From: Mycoplasmopsis bovigenitalium
GTDB taxonomy: Bacteria > Bacillota_I > Bacilli_A > Mycoplasmatales > Metamycoplasmataceae
Direction of reading: 5' to 3'
NCBI RefSeq assembly: GCF_002356075.1
Contig: NZ_AP017902.1
Location: 62,001-126,000 of the forward strand
DNA: 64,000 bases
Shown here one piece after another: positions 16,401-25,571 of this stretch. The notes beneath the pieces were generated by a model, which saw only the letters and a list, made by a program, of their open reading frames with translations, made no database searches and was not told the DNA's origin. Each line of letters begins with the position of its first letter. Within the stretch, counting starts at the first letter, position 1. The position numbers and the translations under genes are program-made.

Positions 16401-19123
16401 AAATTACTTTGATCTAAGTTTTCAAAAATCGCTTTAGAAAGAGATTTATAGTCATTTGCATTCTTTAATATTTCGGGATTTACTGAGGTTGCAACTGAAA
16501 TTAATTCATGAACTAAGTTTTTAAACTCTTCTTTTTTGGCACTATTTTTAATTAATTCTTTTAGTTCATCTTTGGTAATTAAATTAGTATCTAAATTAAA
16601 TGAAGATAAAATTTTTTCCAATAATTCATCTGCAATTTTCTCTTTTGTTGAAGAATATTTAATTAAGTTATTAGCAAGTATTTTGTATGTTTGCTCGTGT
16701 TTTTTATTTAGTAGTGGCGAAGAAATTTTTGTTATCTCAACAATTGTATTTTCAATTTGTGCAGGTTCAAATAAATGAGAAAATGAGTTAATTAATTCTG
16801 TCCCAAATTCTTTCAAACTAAAATCGCTTGGTTTTTTTGTTTTCAATTGATTTAGAATTGAAGAAGTAATTTTTGTGTCGATATTATATTTGTTGTTTAA
16901 CTCGTTTCAAATACCTAAAATATCGAAAATTAATTCGCTTAATTTTTCAGTTTCAATGCCATTTAATAATTCAGGATATTGTTTAATTAGATTTGCTGAA
17001 ACATTTTTAATTATTAGTTTAAATTCTTCATTGTTTGCTAATTCATCAAAGAGGTTTTTGATTAAATTGGTGAAAGTTTGTTCATTTTCGTCATCATTGA
17101 CGAAAGTTGCTCATAATTCGTTAAATGTTTTTGCTTGTGCATATTTATCTGCATCATCAACGAAGTTAACTACAAAACCAGATATAGTTGATTTTAATGC
17201 TTTTGAATTAGCAACTATGCTTGCTAATGAAGTAAGGTCTTTTTGTGAAATAAATTTAGCAATGTTGTTATTGTAGACAAGCTGAACAATTTTTTCAATA
17301 CCTTTGGATGCTAAGTCCATTTTCATAACATTGTCAAGAATATCTTTGATGATTTCTTTGAATTCGTCTTTGTTTTCGTTGAAAACAGATGTTTTTAGTA
17401 AACCGCTAATAAGTTCAATAACTCTTTTTTCATTGGTTAATTCTTGTTTTGCGGCAGTTAATAAGTTTTGTAATCTGAATACTTTGGCACCCGGTTGACC
17501 ATCATTATCTCAATCTGTGTTGAAGAATTTTGATTCAACACCTAGTAAAAAGTTACCAATTATTTTCTCATTAAGCATTCAATTTTTTAGACTATTTGCG
17601 TTTTGAGCATTATTTCTGTATAGAAAATCTTTTAATTTTGCTTGTGGGTCAATTTCTTTGTAAAACTCGCTGGCAAATAATTTCGGAAGCATCTCATTGA
17701 AAATTTTATCTTCAATATCAAAAGTGTTTAAAACACGTCTAAAGTAGTTATCTTTACTGAATTTATCTTTTAGTCTAACTAAATTAACATCAGAGTTATT
17801 AGGGAAATTGTTAAAATCGCTACCGAAGATTTTTAAATAAACATCAAACTCATTGCCTTCAAGCTCAACTTGAGTTAGATATGGGTCATTTTCATTACTT
17901 TTAGCATATTTTTGTGACCACAAAACATTATTATTTTTGAAGTGCTCATAATCTCTGTTTCTTGTTGTTAATTTAATAAACAAATCTTGAGCTATTTTTT
18001 TGTATCCTTTTTCGCTTGGGTGGATGTCAAAAAAGTTGCTTGTCAATGTTCTTTGATTAGTGCTTCAATAATCTTTATCATATGGATTTATGAAAAACAC
18101 ACCTTTTGAAACAGCTGTAGATGAAATTTTGCCATTCATTAGTGACATAATTAAATTGATAATACTGAACTGTGAATTTTCTGTTTTTTCATTGATAAAC
18201 TTATCAACCATTAATAATATTGATTGAAGTGGTGTTGGATATCCAATAAAATTAATATTTGCATTTGGCGCTAATTCTTTAATAGTGTCAATAAACATTG
18301 TTTGTTGACCTTGGATTTTTCTAAATAAATTATCAGCTAAATTTTTAACAATTATAGTTATTTGCTCATAATTAACATTTCCTGAATTTGCCATATCAAT
18401 AATTGATTTAATTGGCAATCTACTAAATGATGAAACAAGTTCCTCAATAAAGTCATTTGCACCAAGTGTTACTGTAATTAAGTTTGCATTTTTCAGAGCT
18501 AAAACACTTCTTTGATAGTGAACTTCAAAGTTTCTTCCAAATCTGCCAATTACTGTTTTAAACTCGCTTTGACTTAAATTTTTTGCATCACCTTTAGATT
18601 TAAAAAGCAGGTTTCACTCATGGAATTTTGATCCTGTTACAGCAAGATTATTAAATGAATCTAAACGGTTAATTTCATTGAAAAAACTTGCTAAATATGC
18701 AGGGTACGATAGCCCGGTTACTGTTTTAGTTTCTTTATTGAATTCGCCTGGATAATCTCTATCTAGAGTAGCAACAAAACCAGCAGAAATAGAATCACCA
18801 AGTGCAACATATTTGATGTTTGATTTTGAATTTATGTGTTTATTCGACAATTGACGGTCAGAAACTTTTATTCTATTAGACTTGTTTTGTTTACCATCTA
18901 TTTTATTTCTATCTTGTTGACTTGTTTTTTTAGGATCATCTCCAATTGAAATTGGATTATTATCACCAGGATTGTGAGTGGTATTTGTATTTTTCTTTAT
19001 ATCACTTGAGTGTTTAAGTGTTTTTTCTTTTGTAGGTATAAAACTTATCGTGGTAGCGATTCCAGCTACACCAATAGCAACTCCACCTATTACCAATGCA
19101 GCTTTCAATTTCTTAGATTTCAT
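13430..19123 (-). CDS. Very large surface SGNH/GDSL hydrolase-like protein
   Basis: 1897 residues, one uninterrupted frame once TGA is read as Trp. Residues 1-30 hold a hydrophobic anchor or signal (KAALVIGGVAIGVAGIATTI) with no lipobox Cys. A low-complexity Lys/Asn linker follows, then an SGNH hydrolase domain (about residues 100-380): block I GDSIS (near 106), block III GAND (near 219) and block V DIHP (near 364), so Ser, Gly, Asn, Asp and His are all present. The remaining 1500 residues are long, helical, Asn/Lys/Leu rich and without known motifs. A short beta-like end contains LRWGLWTYNSRSNELRAHFYGRDH. SGNH enzymes are esterases, lipases or acyl/sugar hydrolases. The substrate is unknown; secretion and surface exposure are inferred. 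Confidence 0.88.
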
Positions 19124-19190
19124 ATATTAACCAACTTTCAATTAATATTAAATTTAGATATTAATTATACATAATATAATGCAAATGAAT

Positions 19191-19218
19191 AAAAAAACAA
19201 CGCGTTACAGGCGCGTTG
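19191..19218 (-). terminator. Terminator of the candidate small RNA
   Basis: On the minus strand, stem CAACGCG-CCTGTAA-CGCGTTG (seven pairs) followed by TTTTTTT. The nearest minus-strand gene upstream already has its own terminator, so this one appears to serve a separate short transcript. Confidence 0.75.
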
Positions 19219-19312
19219 GACTACAATGGAAATTGAGACAAGCATTATAAAATGCCATTAGATAAAAAACTTACATCATAGCGTTATGCAACATTGCCGT
19301 AGCATTATTGCT
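19191..19312 (-). ncRNA. Candidate small structured RNA of about 120 nt
   Basis: Minus-strand unit with a TATAAT -10 at 19318-19323 and a strong terminator at 19191-19218, and no ORF between them. Internal pairing is visible: AAGCA with TGCTT and AATGC with GCATT form a long-range two-part stem, enclosing a hairpin CATA-ACGC-TATG. A 9-bp inverted repeat (CCATAAAAT at 19333-19341, ATTTTATGG at 19369-19377) lies upstream. It does not match the SRP RNA, tmRNA or RNase P cores that I know. It could instead be a long leader remnant, but no gene follows within its terminator. Confidence 0.5.
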
Positions 19313-19392
19313 TAATTATTATAGAATTATTGCCATAAAATTTTTAATTTGTAATAAAAAAAATGAATATTTTATGGTATTGTTCCCATATT

Positions 19393-19418
19393 AAAAAGCC
19401 CAGTGTGAACTAGGCTTT
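19393..19418 (-). terminator. Terminator of the dCMP deaminase gene
   Basis: On the minus strand, stem AAAGCCTAG-TTCACA-CTGGGCTTT (one mismatch) followed by TTAATA. The stop codon TAG of the gene lies inside the 5' arm. Confidence 0.75.
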
Positions 19419-19901
19419 AAAAATTTTATCTCCAACTTTAACTTCAACACCTGTTTCAATTGTTAGTTGTTCACATTCAATATTGCAGCTTTGTAAAATT
19501 TTTCTTGCAATTTCACCATCTTCAGTATCGTGATATTTGTCACTTTCATAAACTACCTTGCTAATGCCTGCTTGAACAATTGTTTTAGCACAGTTTGAAC
19601 AAGGGTATAATGAGGTAAAAATTGTTCCGTTCTTTGTTTTACCAAAAGCATTGATAATTGCATTGACTTCGGCATGAACAACATATGGATATTTAGTATC
19701 TTTTGTTGTGTCAGCACTTCTGTCTCAAGGGAATATTTCGTCAATACCTTTTGGCATCCCGTTATATCCAAGGCCAACAACCTTATGGTCGTTGTCAATT
19801 ATGCAAGCCCCCACTTGTGTACTTGGATCTTTTGAACGCAAAGCCGATACTTTTGCTAAGGCCATAAAATAGCCATTTCAATACAGCGAATCTTTTTTCA
19901 T
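19410..19901 (-). CDS. comEB: Deoxycytidylate deaminase family protein (ComEB-like)
   Basis: 163 residues. It probably converts dCMP to dUMP for thymidylate supply. The zinc site is complete: HAEVNAI supplies His and the catalytic Glu, and PCSNCAK supplies two Cys. The N-terminal block [20 protein letters not shown] and the [11 protein letters not shown] motif are typical of dCMP deaminases rather than tRNA or cytosine deaminases. Two TGA codons are Trp (YWNGYF, PWDRS). The gene is monocistronic, with its own terminator. The comEB symbol follows the Bacillus homologue; no competence role is implied. Confidence 0.9.
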
Positions 19902-20053
19902 GACCTTATTATACTACTATAATATAGCAAATATTTTTTTCTAAAATGTTTGTTTTTGAATTGAAAAAGTCAAAAAAAACAAGAAAAATAATTTCAAAGT
20001 AGTATCGATATTTAGAATATAATTTAAAATATAAATAATTATAGGAGGGGATA

Positions 20054-20359
20054 ATGGCAAAATTTGAAAGAGACCCAATAACATGTCAAGAAAGAATTAA
20101 TAAAAGAAGGGAATTGCTTGCAAAATTACATGAAGAAAATTTGCAAATTCTTATCAATCCATCTAAACAATCTGAATTCATTGATGAAATGGCTGAAAAA
20201 GATTGTAATCACCCTGAATGTTTATTAAATAAAAATGCAATTACTACAGAAGAAAAGTCAAAGATAAAATTTTACAATTTCATCACAATTCTTTTTTGCT
20301 TAATAACAATTTTGATGCTAACAATTTTAGCTGTGTTTATTGGTAGGGTAGGTAATTAG
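20054..20359 (+). CDS. Small membrane protein, first gene of the cdaM-mgtE cluster
   Basis: 101 residues. The cytoplasmic N-terminal 75 residues are charged and contain three Cys, two of them in DCNHPEC, which could bind a metal (inference). A single C-terminal membrane helix follows (about residues 78-96). Strong SD GGAGGGG lies 8 nt before the ATG. It is one nucleotide away from the diadenylate cyclase gene, so co-translation is likely. It is not CdaR, which is larger with extracytoplasmic domains. Function unknown; a partner of the cyclase is a reasonable guess. Confidence 0.8.
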   Translation: MAKFERDPITCQERINKRRELLAKLHEENLQILINPSKQSEFIDEMAEKDCNHPECLLNKNAITTEEKSKIKFYNFITILFCLITILMLTILAVFIGRVGN

Positions 20360-20360
20360 T

Positions 20361-20930
20361 ATGAATGAATTGTTAATACCTATTTTAGTTATAGTTTCAT
20401 TGATTTTATTATTGAATTTGCTTCCAAAAATTATTCTATTTTCGAAAAGTAAATTTGTAAAAAAACGTTTTGAAAAACTAGGAAGTAGCACACAAATCAG
20501 ATTGATAAATCAATTAAGAGAAGCTGTGGAACATTTTTCAAAAAATAAGGTTGGGGCCTTAATTACTATTGAAAACACTGATAATCTTGACAGTTTAAGA
20601 ACTGATGGAATTATATTGAATGCTGATATTAGTTCTTCTTTACTGATTTCTGTTTTCAATAAGGAATCACCTTTACATGATGGAGCCGTTATTATCCGAA
20701 ATAATAAAATTTATTATGCAGCAACATTTTATAAAATTTCAAAAAAATCAATTGAAAACCAATATGGAGCACGCCACAGAGCGGCAATGGGTATAAGTGA
20801 AGTTTGTGATGCTCTAACTATAATTGTTAGTGAGGAAACTGGCGATGTTAAATTTGTTAAAAACGGTACTTTTTTCAAAATTAGAGTTGAGCAGTTTCAA
20901 GAGCAATTAATTAAGTACTTAAAGGACTAA
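20361..20930 (+). CDS. cdaM: Diadenylate cyclase, membrane-anchored (CdaM type)
   Basis: 189 residues. Makes c-di-AMP from two ATP. One N-terminal membrane helix (LLIPILVIVSLILLLNLL) and a DAC domain with both signature motifs: DGA (residues 107-109) and RHRAAMG (138-144), which bind ATP and metal. The single-helix anchor differs from the three-helix CdaA and matches the type described as CdaM in mycoplasmas. The C-terminal ITIxVSEETG-like segment (TIIVSEETGDV) is also typical. The next gene is mgtE, which fits the known role of c-di-AMP in cation and osmotic control. Confidence 0.93.
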   Translation: MNELLIPILVIVSLILLLNLLPKIILFSKSKFVKKRFEKLGSSTQIRLINQLREAVEHFSKNKVGALITIENTDNLDSLRTDGIILNADISSSLLISVFNKESPLHDGAVIIRNNKIYYAATFYKISKKSIENQYGARHRAAMGISEVCDALTIIVSEETGDVKFVKNGTFFKIRVEQFQEQLIKYLKD

Positions 20931-20931
20931 A

Positions 20932-22377
20932 ATGAATAATAATGAATTGGATACGTCAAATATTTCCCAGAAAATTAAAGACGTTGTAAACAAAAAAAAT
21001 GTCAAAGATGCACGTGAACTTATTGATGAATTTCACCATGCTGACATTGCTTATGCGCTTGCAGAAGTTTCAAAAGATGAGCAATTAACATTCTTAAGAT
21101 TAATTAAAACCGCCGACGCGGCCGAAGTATTTTCATATTTAGAAACTGAACAACAAACTGAATTAGCGCTTTCATTCACAGAAGAATGAGGGATGAAACT
21201 ATTGCAAGAATTACAAAGTGATGAACTTGCAGACGTACTTGATGAGTTGCCAGCTAATGTTACTAGCAAAATAATTGCGTACACGCCTCAAGAAAAACGA
21301 AATGAAATAAACAAAATTCTTTCATATGCTGAGGATGAAGTCGGAAGTATTATGAGTATTGATATTTCTTCAATACAAAATGAATACACTTGTGAACAAG
21401 CTTTATACAAAATTAGAAAAGACTATTCAAAGAAAAATGCTGAATTAGTTCACTATTATTATGTTGTTAGTCCAACTCAAAAATTACTTGGCGCTTTAAC
21501 ATTAGAAGAAATAGTTTTTGCAAAACCAAATGCCAAAATTGATGATATATATTCCCCTGTAAAATCGCTTAAAGCAAATGACAAGCAAGAAAGTGCGGCA
21601 AAAATTTTTAGCGAGTATGATATGTCAGTTTTACCTGTTACAAATCAAGATGATAGACTAATTGGTATGATAACAAGTGACGATGTTATTGATGTTATTC
21701 ATGAAGCTGCAACCGAAGATATATACAAAATGGCCGGTATCAACCCTGATACAGCAGATGCTGATGATTATTTAAAAACACCTTGATATTCTTTATTGAA
21801 AAGCCGTATATTATGAGGTCTATTAATTCTTCTTTTCTCAACAGTTATTGAGATTGTTTCATATTTCTTAATTCAACAAATTTCTCCATTATTAAGCGAA
21901 ACAAATAAAATTATCACGCCATTGTTAATCTCATTAATTGTATTTATACCAACTGTAAGCACAGCTATAAGAAACGGATCAACGCAAACTAATATAACTG
22001 TCAAAAGAGCACTCACTCTAGAAACAATTAAAACAAAGAATTTTGGCAAAGTTGTTTTAAAAGAAACGTTAGCAGGTTTTGCAATGGGTGTTTGTTTAGC
22101 TGCTGTAAATCTTGGTAAATTATCAATATTTTTAGCTGCAACACGTGATTTAATGAACAATGCCAAGGATGCTTGATTAGTAATAGCATCTGTATCAATT
22201 GCTCTGGTTATTGGCCTAACATTATCGCAAATTATGTCAGCACTTGTGCCAATGGTTTATGTAAAACTTAAAAAAGATCCATCAAACTCATCGCTTGTAT
22301 TAATACAATCATTATCTGAGTTAATTTCAGTTTCATTAGCATTTTCGATTATGCTAATGCTAATTACAATTTTTTAA
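20932..22377 (+). CDS. mgtE: Magnesium transporter MgtE
   Basis: 481 residues. Mg2+-gated Mg2+ channel. The cytosolic N domain (residues about 20-140) is rich in Asp/Glu with the repeats typical of MgtE. A CBS pair follows (about 145-270; VLPVTNQDDRLIGMITSDDVIDV), then five membrane helices (about 290-480). In-frame TGA codons at 21187, 21784, 21814 and 22174 encode Trp, so the gene is intact. It starts 2 nt after the cdaM stop and is followed at once by a terminator. The acidic cytosolic domain senses intracellular Mg2+ in the family. Confidence 0.95.
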
Positions 22378-22398
22378 ACGCTAGATTTAGCGTTTTTT
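22377..22398 (+). terminator. Terminator of the cdaM-mgtE operon
   Basis: Stem AACGCTA-GATT-TAGCGTT followed by TTTTATT, directly at the mgtE stop codon. Confidence 0.85.
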
Positions 22399-22473
22399 AT
22401 TCATTTTTCAATTGAATTAGCAAAAATTATGAGTTCAAAGATTACATATAATACTAAAATATCAAATATTTGT

Positions 22474-22519
22474 TATAATTTCTAATTATTAAATGTATTA
22501 TTAAATACTAGTATTTAAT
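22474..22519 (+). promoter_or_regulatory. asnS promoter with a 20-bp perfect palindrome in the leader
   Basis: Extended -10 TGTTATAAT with the hexamer at 22474-22479. A second TATAAT is at 22447. Downstream, in the transcribed leader, is the perfect palindrome ATTAAATACTAGTATTTAAT (22500-22519), followed by the ribosome site GGAGGGG at 22530. The palindrome could be an operator or a small 5' mRNA hairpin. Confidence 0.6.
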
Positions 22520-22539
22520 CTAAATACATGGAGGGGAAT

Positions 22540-23898
22540 ATGCAGGCTACAATTAAAAAAATATATGCAGATAGTAGTTTTTTTGGCAATAAAAATGTAA
22601 CTATAAAAGGGTGAGTATCCGCAAATAGAGGTAATAAAAAAATTCGTTTTATTGAAATTAATGATGGTTCTAGCGTTCTAAATCTACAAGTCACATTAAA
22701 AGGTGACAATTTTGACTTTGAGGCACTAGATCAAATTCATTTAGGTGCAGCAGTTAAAGCTAGTGGACAAATTATTTTAACTCCTGGTGCAAAACAAGAT
22801 TTTGAATTAATTGCTCAAGAGTTTGAACTTTTAAGAGATACTGACCTAGATTATCCAATCCAAAAACAGTCAATAAATCTAGAAACACTTAGAGAAATTC
22901 CACACTTGAGACATAGAACAAGTCTGCTAAGGGCAGTTATGTTGATACGTTCAACTTTAGCTCAGGAAGTTCATAAATATTTTGCTGAAAAACAGTTTCT
23001 TTTATTTCATGCTCCAATAATTACAAGCAATGATGGCGAGGGTGCTGGTGAAACTTTTGAGGTGAATGACTCAAATTCGAAAAACTCATTTTTTGGAGCA
23101 AATAAAAAAGCTACACTTGGTGTGACTGGGCAATTACACGCCGAAAGCTATGCAATTGGCTTTAAAAATGTCTATACTTTTGCGCCTACATTCAGAGCAG
23201 AACACTCAAACACCAAAAAACACGCTGCAGAGTTTTGAATGATCGAACCTGAAGTTTCATTTGCAAACTTATTTGACATTATTGAATTAGCCGATGATTT
23301 TCTAAAAACAATAATCAAAAGAACAATTGAAAAACACGCTGAAGAATTTGACTTTTTAATTAAAAATGTTGATGATCAGTTAATGAATAATTTGCAAGAA
23401 TTTTTAAATAAAAAACTTGCAATAATTGACTATAGAGATGCGCTTGTTGAACTGGAAAAAGTTAAAGATCGATTTGAAGAAAAAAATATTCATTTTGGTC
23501 TTGATTTTGGCACCGAACATGAAAAATATTTAGCATCTGAAATTGCAAAAGGTCCTGTAGCGGTAATAAATTTTCCTAAAAAATTCAAAGCTTTTTACAT
23601 GCACCAAAATGATGATGGTGAAACAGTTGCTTCATTTGACTTGTTAGTCCCTGGGATTGGTGAATTGGTAGGCGGCAGTCAACGTGAAGTTAATTATCAA
23701 AAATTATTAGATAGAGCATTGGAAGTTGGTATTTCTCAGGAAGAATTGCAATGATATTTGGATCTTAGACGTTTTGGTGATGCTGGTTCAAGTGGTTTTG
23801 GCGTAGGTTTTGAGCGTTTAGTTATGTATGTTACTGGAATTGATAATATTCGCGATTCAATACCTTATCCAAGAACATCTGGAAATATAAAAATGTAG
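22540..23898 (+). CDS. asnS: Asparaginyl-tRNA synthetase
   Basis: 452 residues. Class IIb synthetase charging tRNA-Asn. The N-terminal OB-fold anticodon domain (about residues 1-110; [21 protein letters not shown]) is followed by the catalytic domain with motif 2 ([21 protein letters not shown]) and motif 3 ([15 protein letters not shown]). NDG in the OB domain and the lack of an Asp-type insertion favour Asn over Asp specificity. TGA codons encode Trp at 22612, 23236 and 23752. Strong SD GGAGGGG. The glycosyltransferase gene follows after 9 nt. Confidence 0.95.
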
Positions 23899-23907
23899 GG
23901 GGAAAAA

Positions 23908-24921
23908 ATGAAATTAACAATTATTGTACCTTCAATAACAACTGGAGATCAACTTAGATACGTCTTTAAACAGCTACAAGAACAAAATAATCAGGATTTT
24001 GAAATTATTTTTGCTATAACTAAAGCAAATAAAAAAATCCATCCTTTAATTCAAGAAATTTCTAACTTTTTTGGCTCAAGATTAAAAATGATTTTTAATA
24101 CGAAGAGAAAAAGTATTCAAAGTGATGTGATAAATGCCTTTCATTTAGTTAAAAATAACTATGTATATGTTTTAAATTCAGATGCTGAAATTAAACACGA
24201 TTTTGTACAAAAAATAACCTCAAAATTAGATGAAAATCAACCTGATATCTTAGAATTTAGACCAAACTTAAAAGGTTCAATTAAGTGAAAACCAAATCCT
24301 AGAATCAAGAGCGATGAACTTTTTAAAATCAAATCAAATCCAGAATATGTGGCCTACTCTTTCCCATTTTTATTTAATAAAGTATTCAAAAAATCGCTTA
24401 TTGATAATTTTACAAAATATCGTTCAAAAGAAATTAACGACTCAAAATTCGGAATTGAATTACTTTACGTACTTTTAATCAGTTCGAATTCATATTTATA
24501 TTGAAATGAGTTTATGTGCAAAGAATTTATATCATCGGATATATGATTTTCGCCATCGAACTTTATCTTGCAATTTCGTGCAGTTGAAACTTATTTAGAA
24601 TCACACAATATTTATTTAAAACATGAATTAGATTATGCACAAATCTACTTTTTACAAATTGTTTTAGCCGGTTTTATAAACACTTGAGATTTTGGTGTAT
24701 TTAAAATCTTTACTTATTTTTTAAAATCAAAGAACATTTTCAGTGAAAAACGTGCTGAAAAATTCTTGGTCGATCTACACACATATTTATCAAAAATTCA
24801 TACAGAAAATAGGCAATTTTTCAATTCAAATATTTACATAAATAAACCTACAAAAGAAGCAGAGTATTTACGTTGATTGCCTGAATTGAAAAAATTTGAG
24901 CCAGTTTATAAAAACCTATAA
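23908..24921 (+). CDS. Glycosyltransferase family 2-like protein
   Basis: 337 residues. The N-terminus MKLTIIVPSITTGDQLRYV and the NNYVYVLNSDAEI segment (residues about 84-97) match the nucleotide-binding half of GT-A enzymes. The usual DxD is represented by NSDAE, so metal binding may be altered. The C-terminal half is mostly helical and aromatic, without a membrane segment. Several TGA codons are Trp. It shares a base with the next gene, an RDD membrane protein. It could glycosylate a membrane glycolipid or surface polymer; the acceptor cannot be read from sequence. Confidence 0.75.
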
Positions 24922-25571
24922 TGTTGTTACATAAAAACTCATCATTTTTTAGACGATTTTTAGCTAATTCAATTGATTTTACAATCTTTTCGTCAATTAT
25001 TTTAGTTGTATACAAGCTTTTTAATTTCAATCTTCAAATCACAATGAGCAAATGATATTTGTTCTTAGCAATTAATTTAGTTGTTTGTTTTATTTTATTT
25101 ATTATTTTTCCTTGAATATTTGATTTAAGGTCAATTGGCATTTTTTTAACTAGGTTACAAGTTTTACAAACAAAAAATAAAAATTATTTTGCTCAGTTAT
25201 TCAAAAATGCATTTCCTTCATTTTGATTTTATGCACTATTAACTTTTTTGTTTCTATGTTTTATTAAGCCTGGTGAAATTACTAATTTGCAAAATTTAGT
25301 AAATAATATAAATGAGCAATCGTGAAACATTAAATTTTTAACAAGGCTAATTTCATCGATTATTAGTCTTTGAACATTAATAAATTTATTAAACTATATG
25401 CTTATATTTATTTCCAAAAATAAACTAAGCTTATATGAAAGAGTATTTAATTACCGCATTGTATTGATCAATCATTTCACACTGACAGAAAAAATGAGTT
25501 CATTTAAATTAGTTCCTTACATTGTTAAACCATCAGAGATAATTTTTATAAAGGAGAATCATGGCAAGTAA
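24921..25571 (+). CDS. RDD family membrane protein
   Basis: 216 residues. Begins MLLHKNSSFFRRFLANSIDF, where R-x-x-A-x-x-x-D fits the first signature of RDD proteins. Three to four membrane helices follow (about residues 22-38, 49-72, 100-120 and 145-165). The usual second Asp-containing helix is recognisable as IFDLRSIGIF. RDD proteins have been linked to ion transport, but no activity can be assigned. The start codon overlaps the glycosyltransferase stop, and the last 11 nt overlap the start of the helicase gene. Confidence 0.75.

Noticed and set aside
14031-17498. Plus-strand ORFs opposite the SGNH gene, some hydrophobic
   Set aside because: Shadow frames of a Leu/Asn/Lys-rich helical protein; no ribosome sites, and no family pattern.
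13799-18418. Chain of short minus-strand ORFs that might be decayed genes
   Set aside because: All are in the same frame and separated only by TGA. I read the stretch 17327-17578 codon by codon and found no TAA or TAG.
19553-19798. Minus-strand ORF inside the dCMP deaminase gene
   Set aside because: Wrong frame of comEB. The true frame has the zinc motifs HAEVNA and PCSNCAK.
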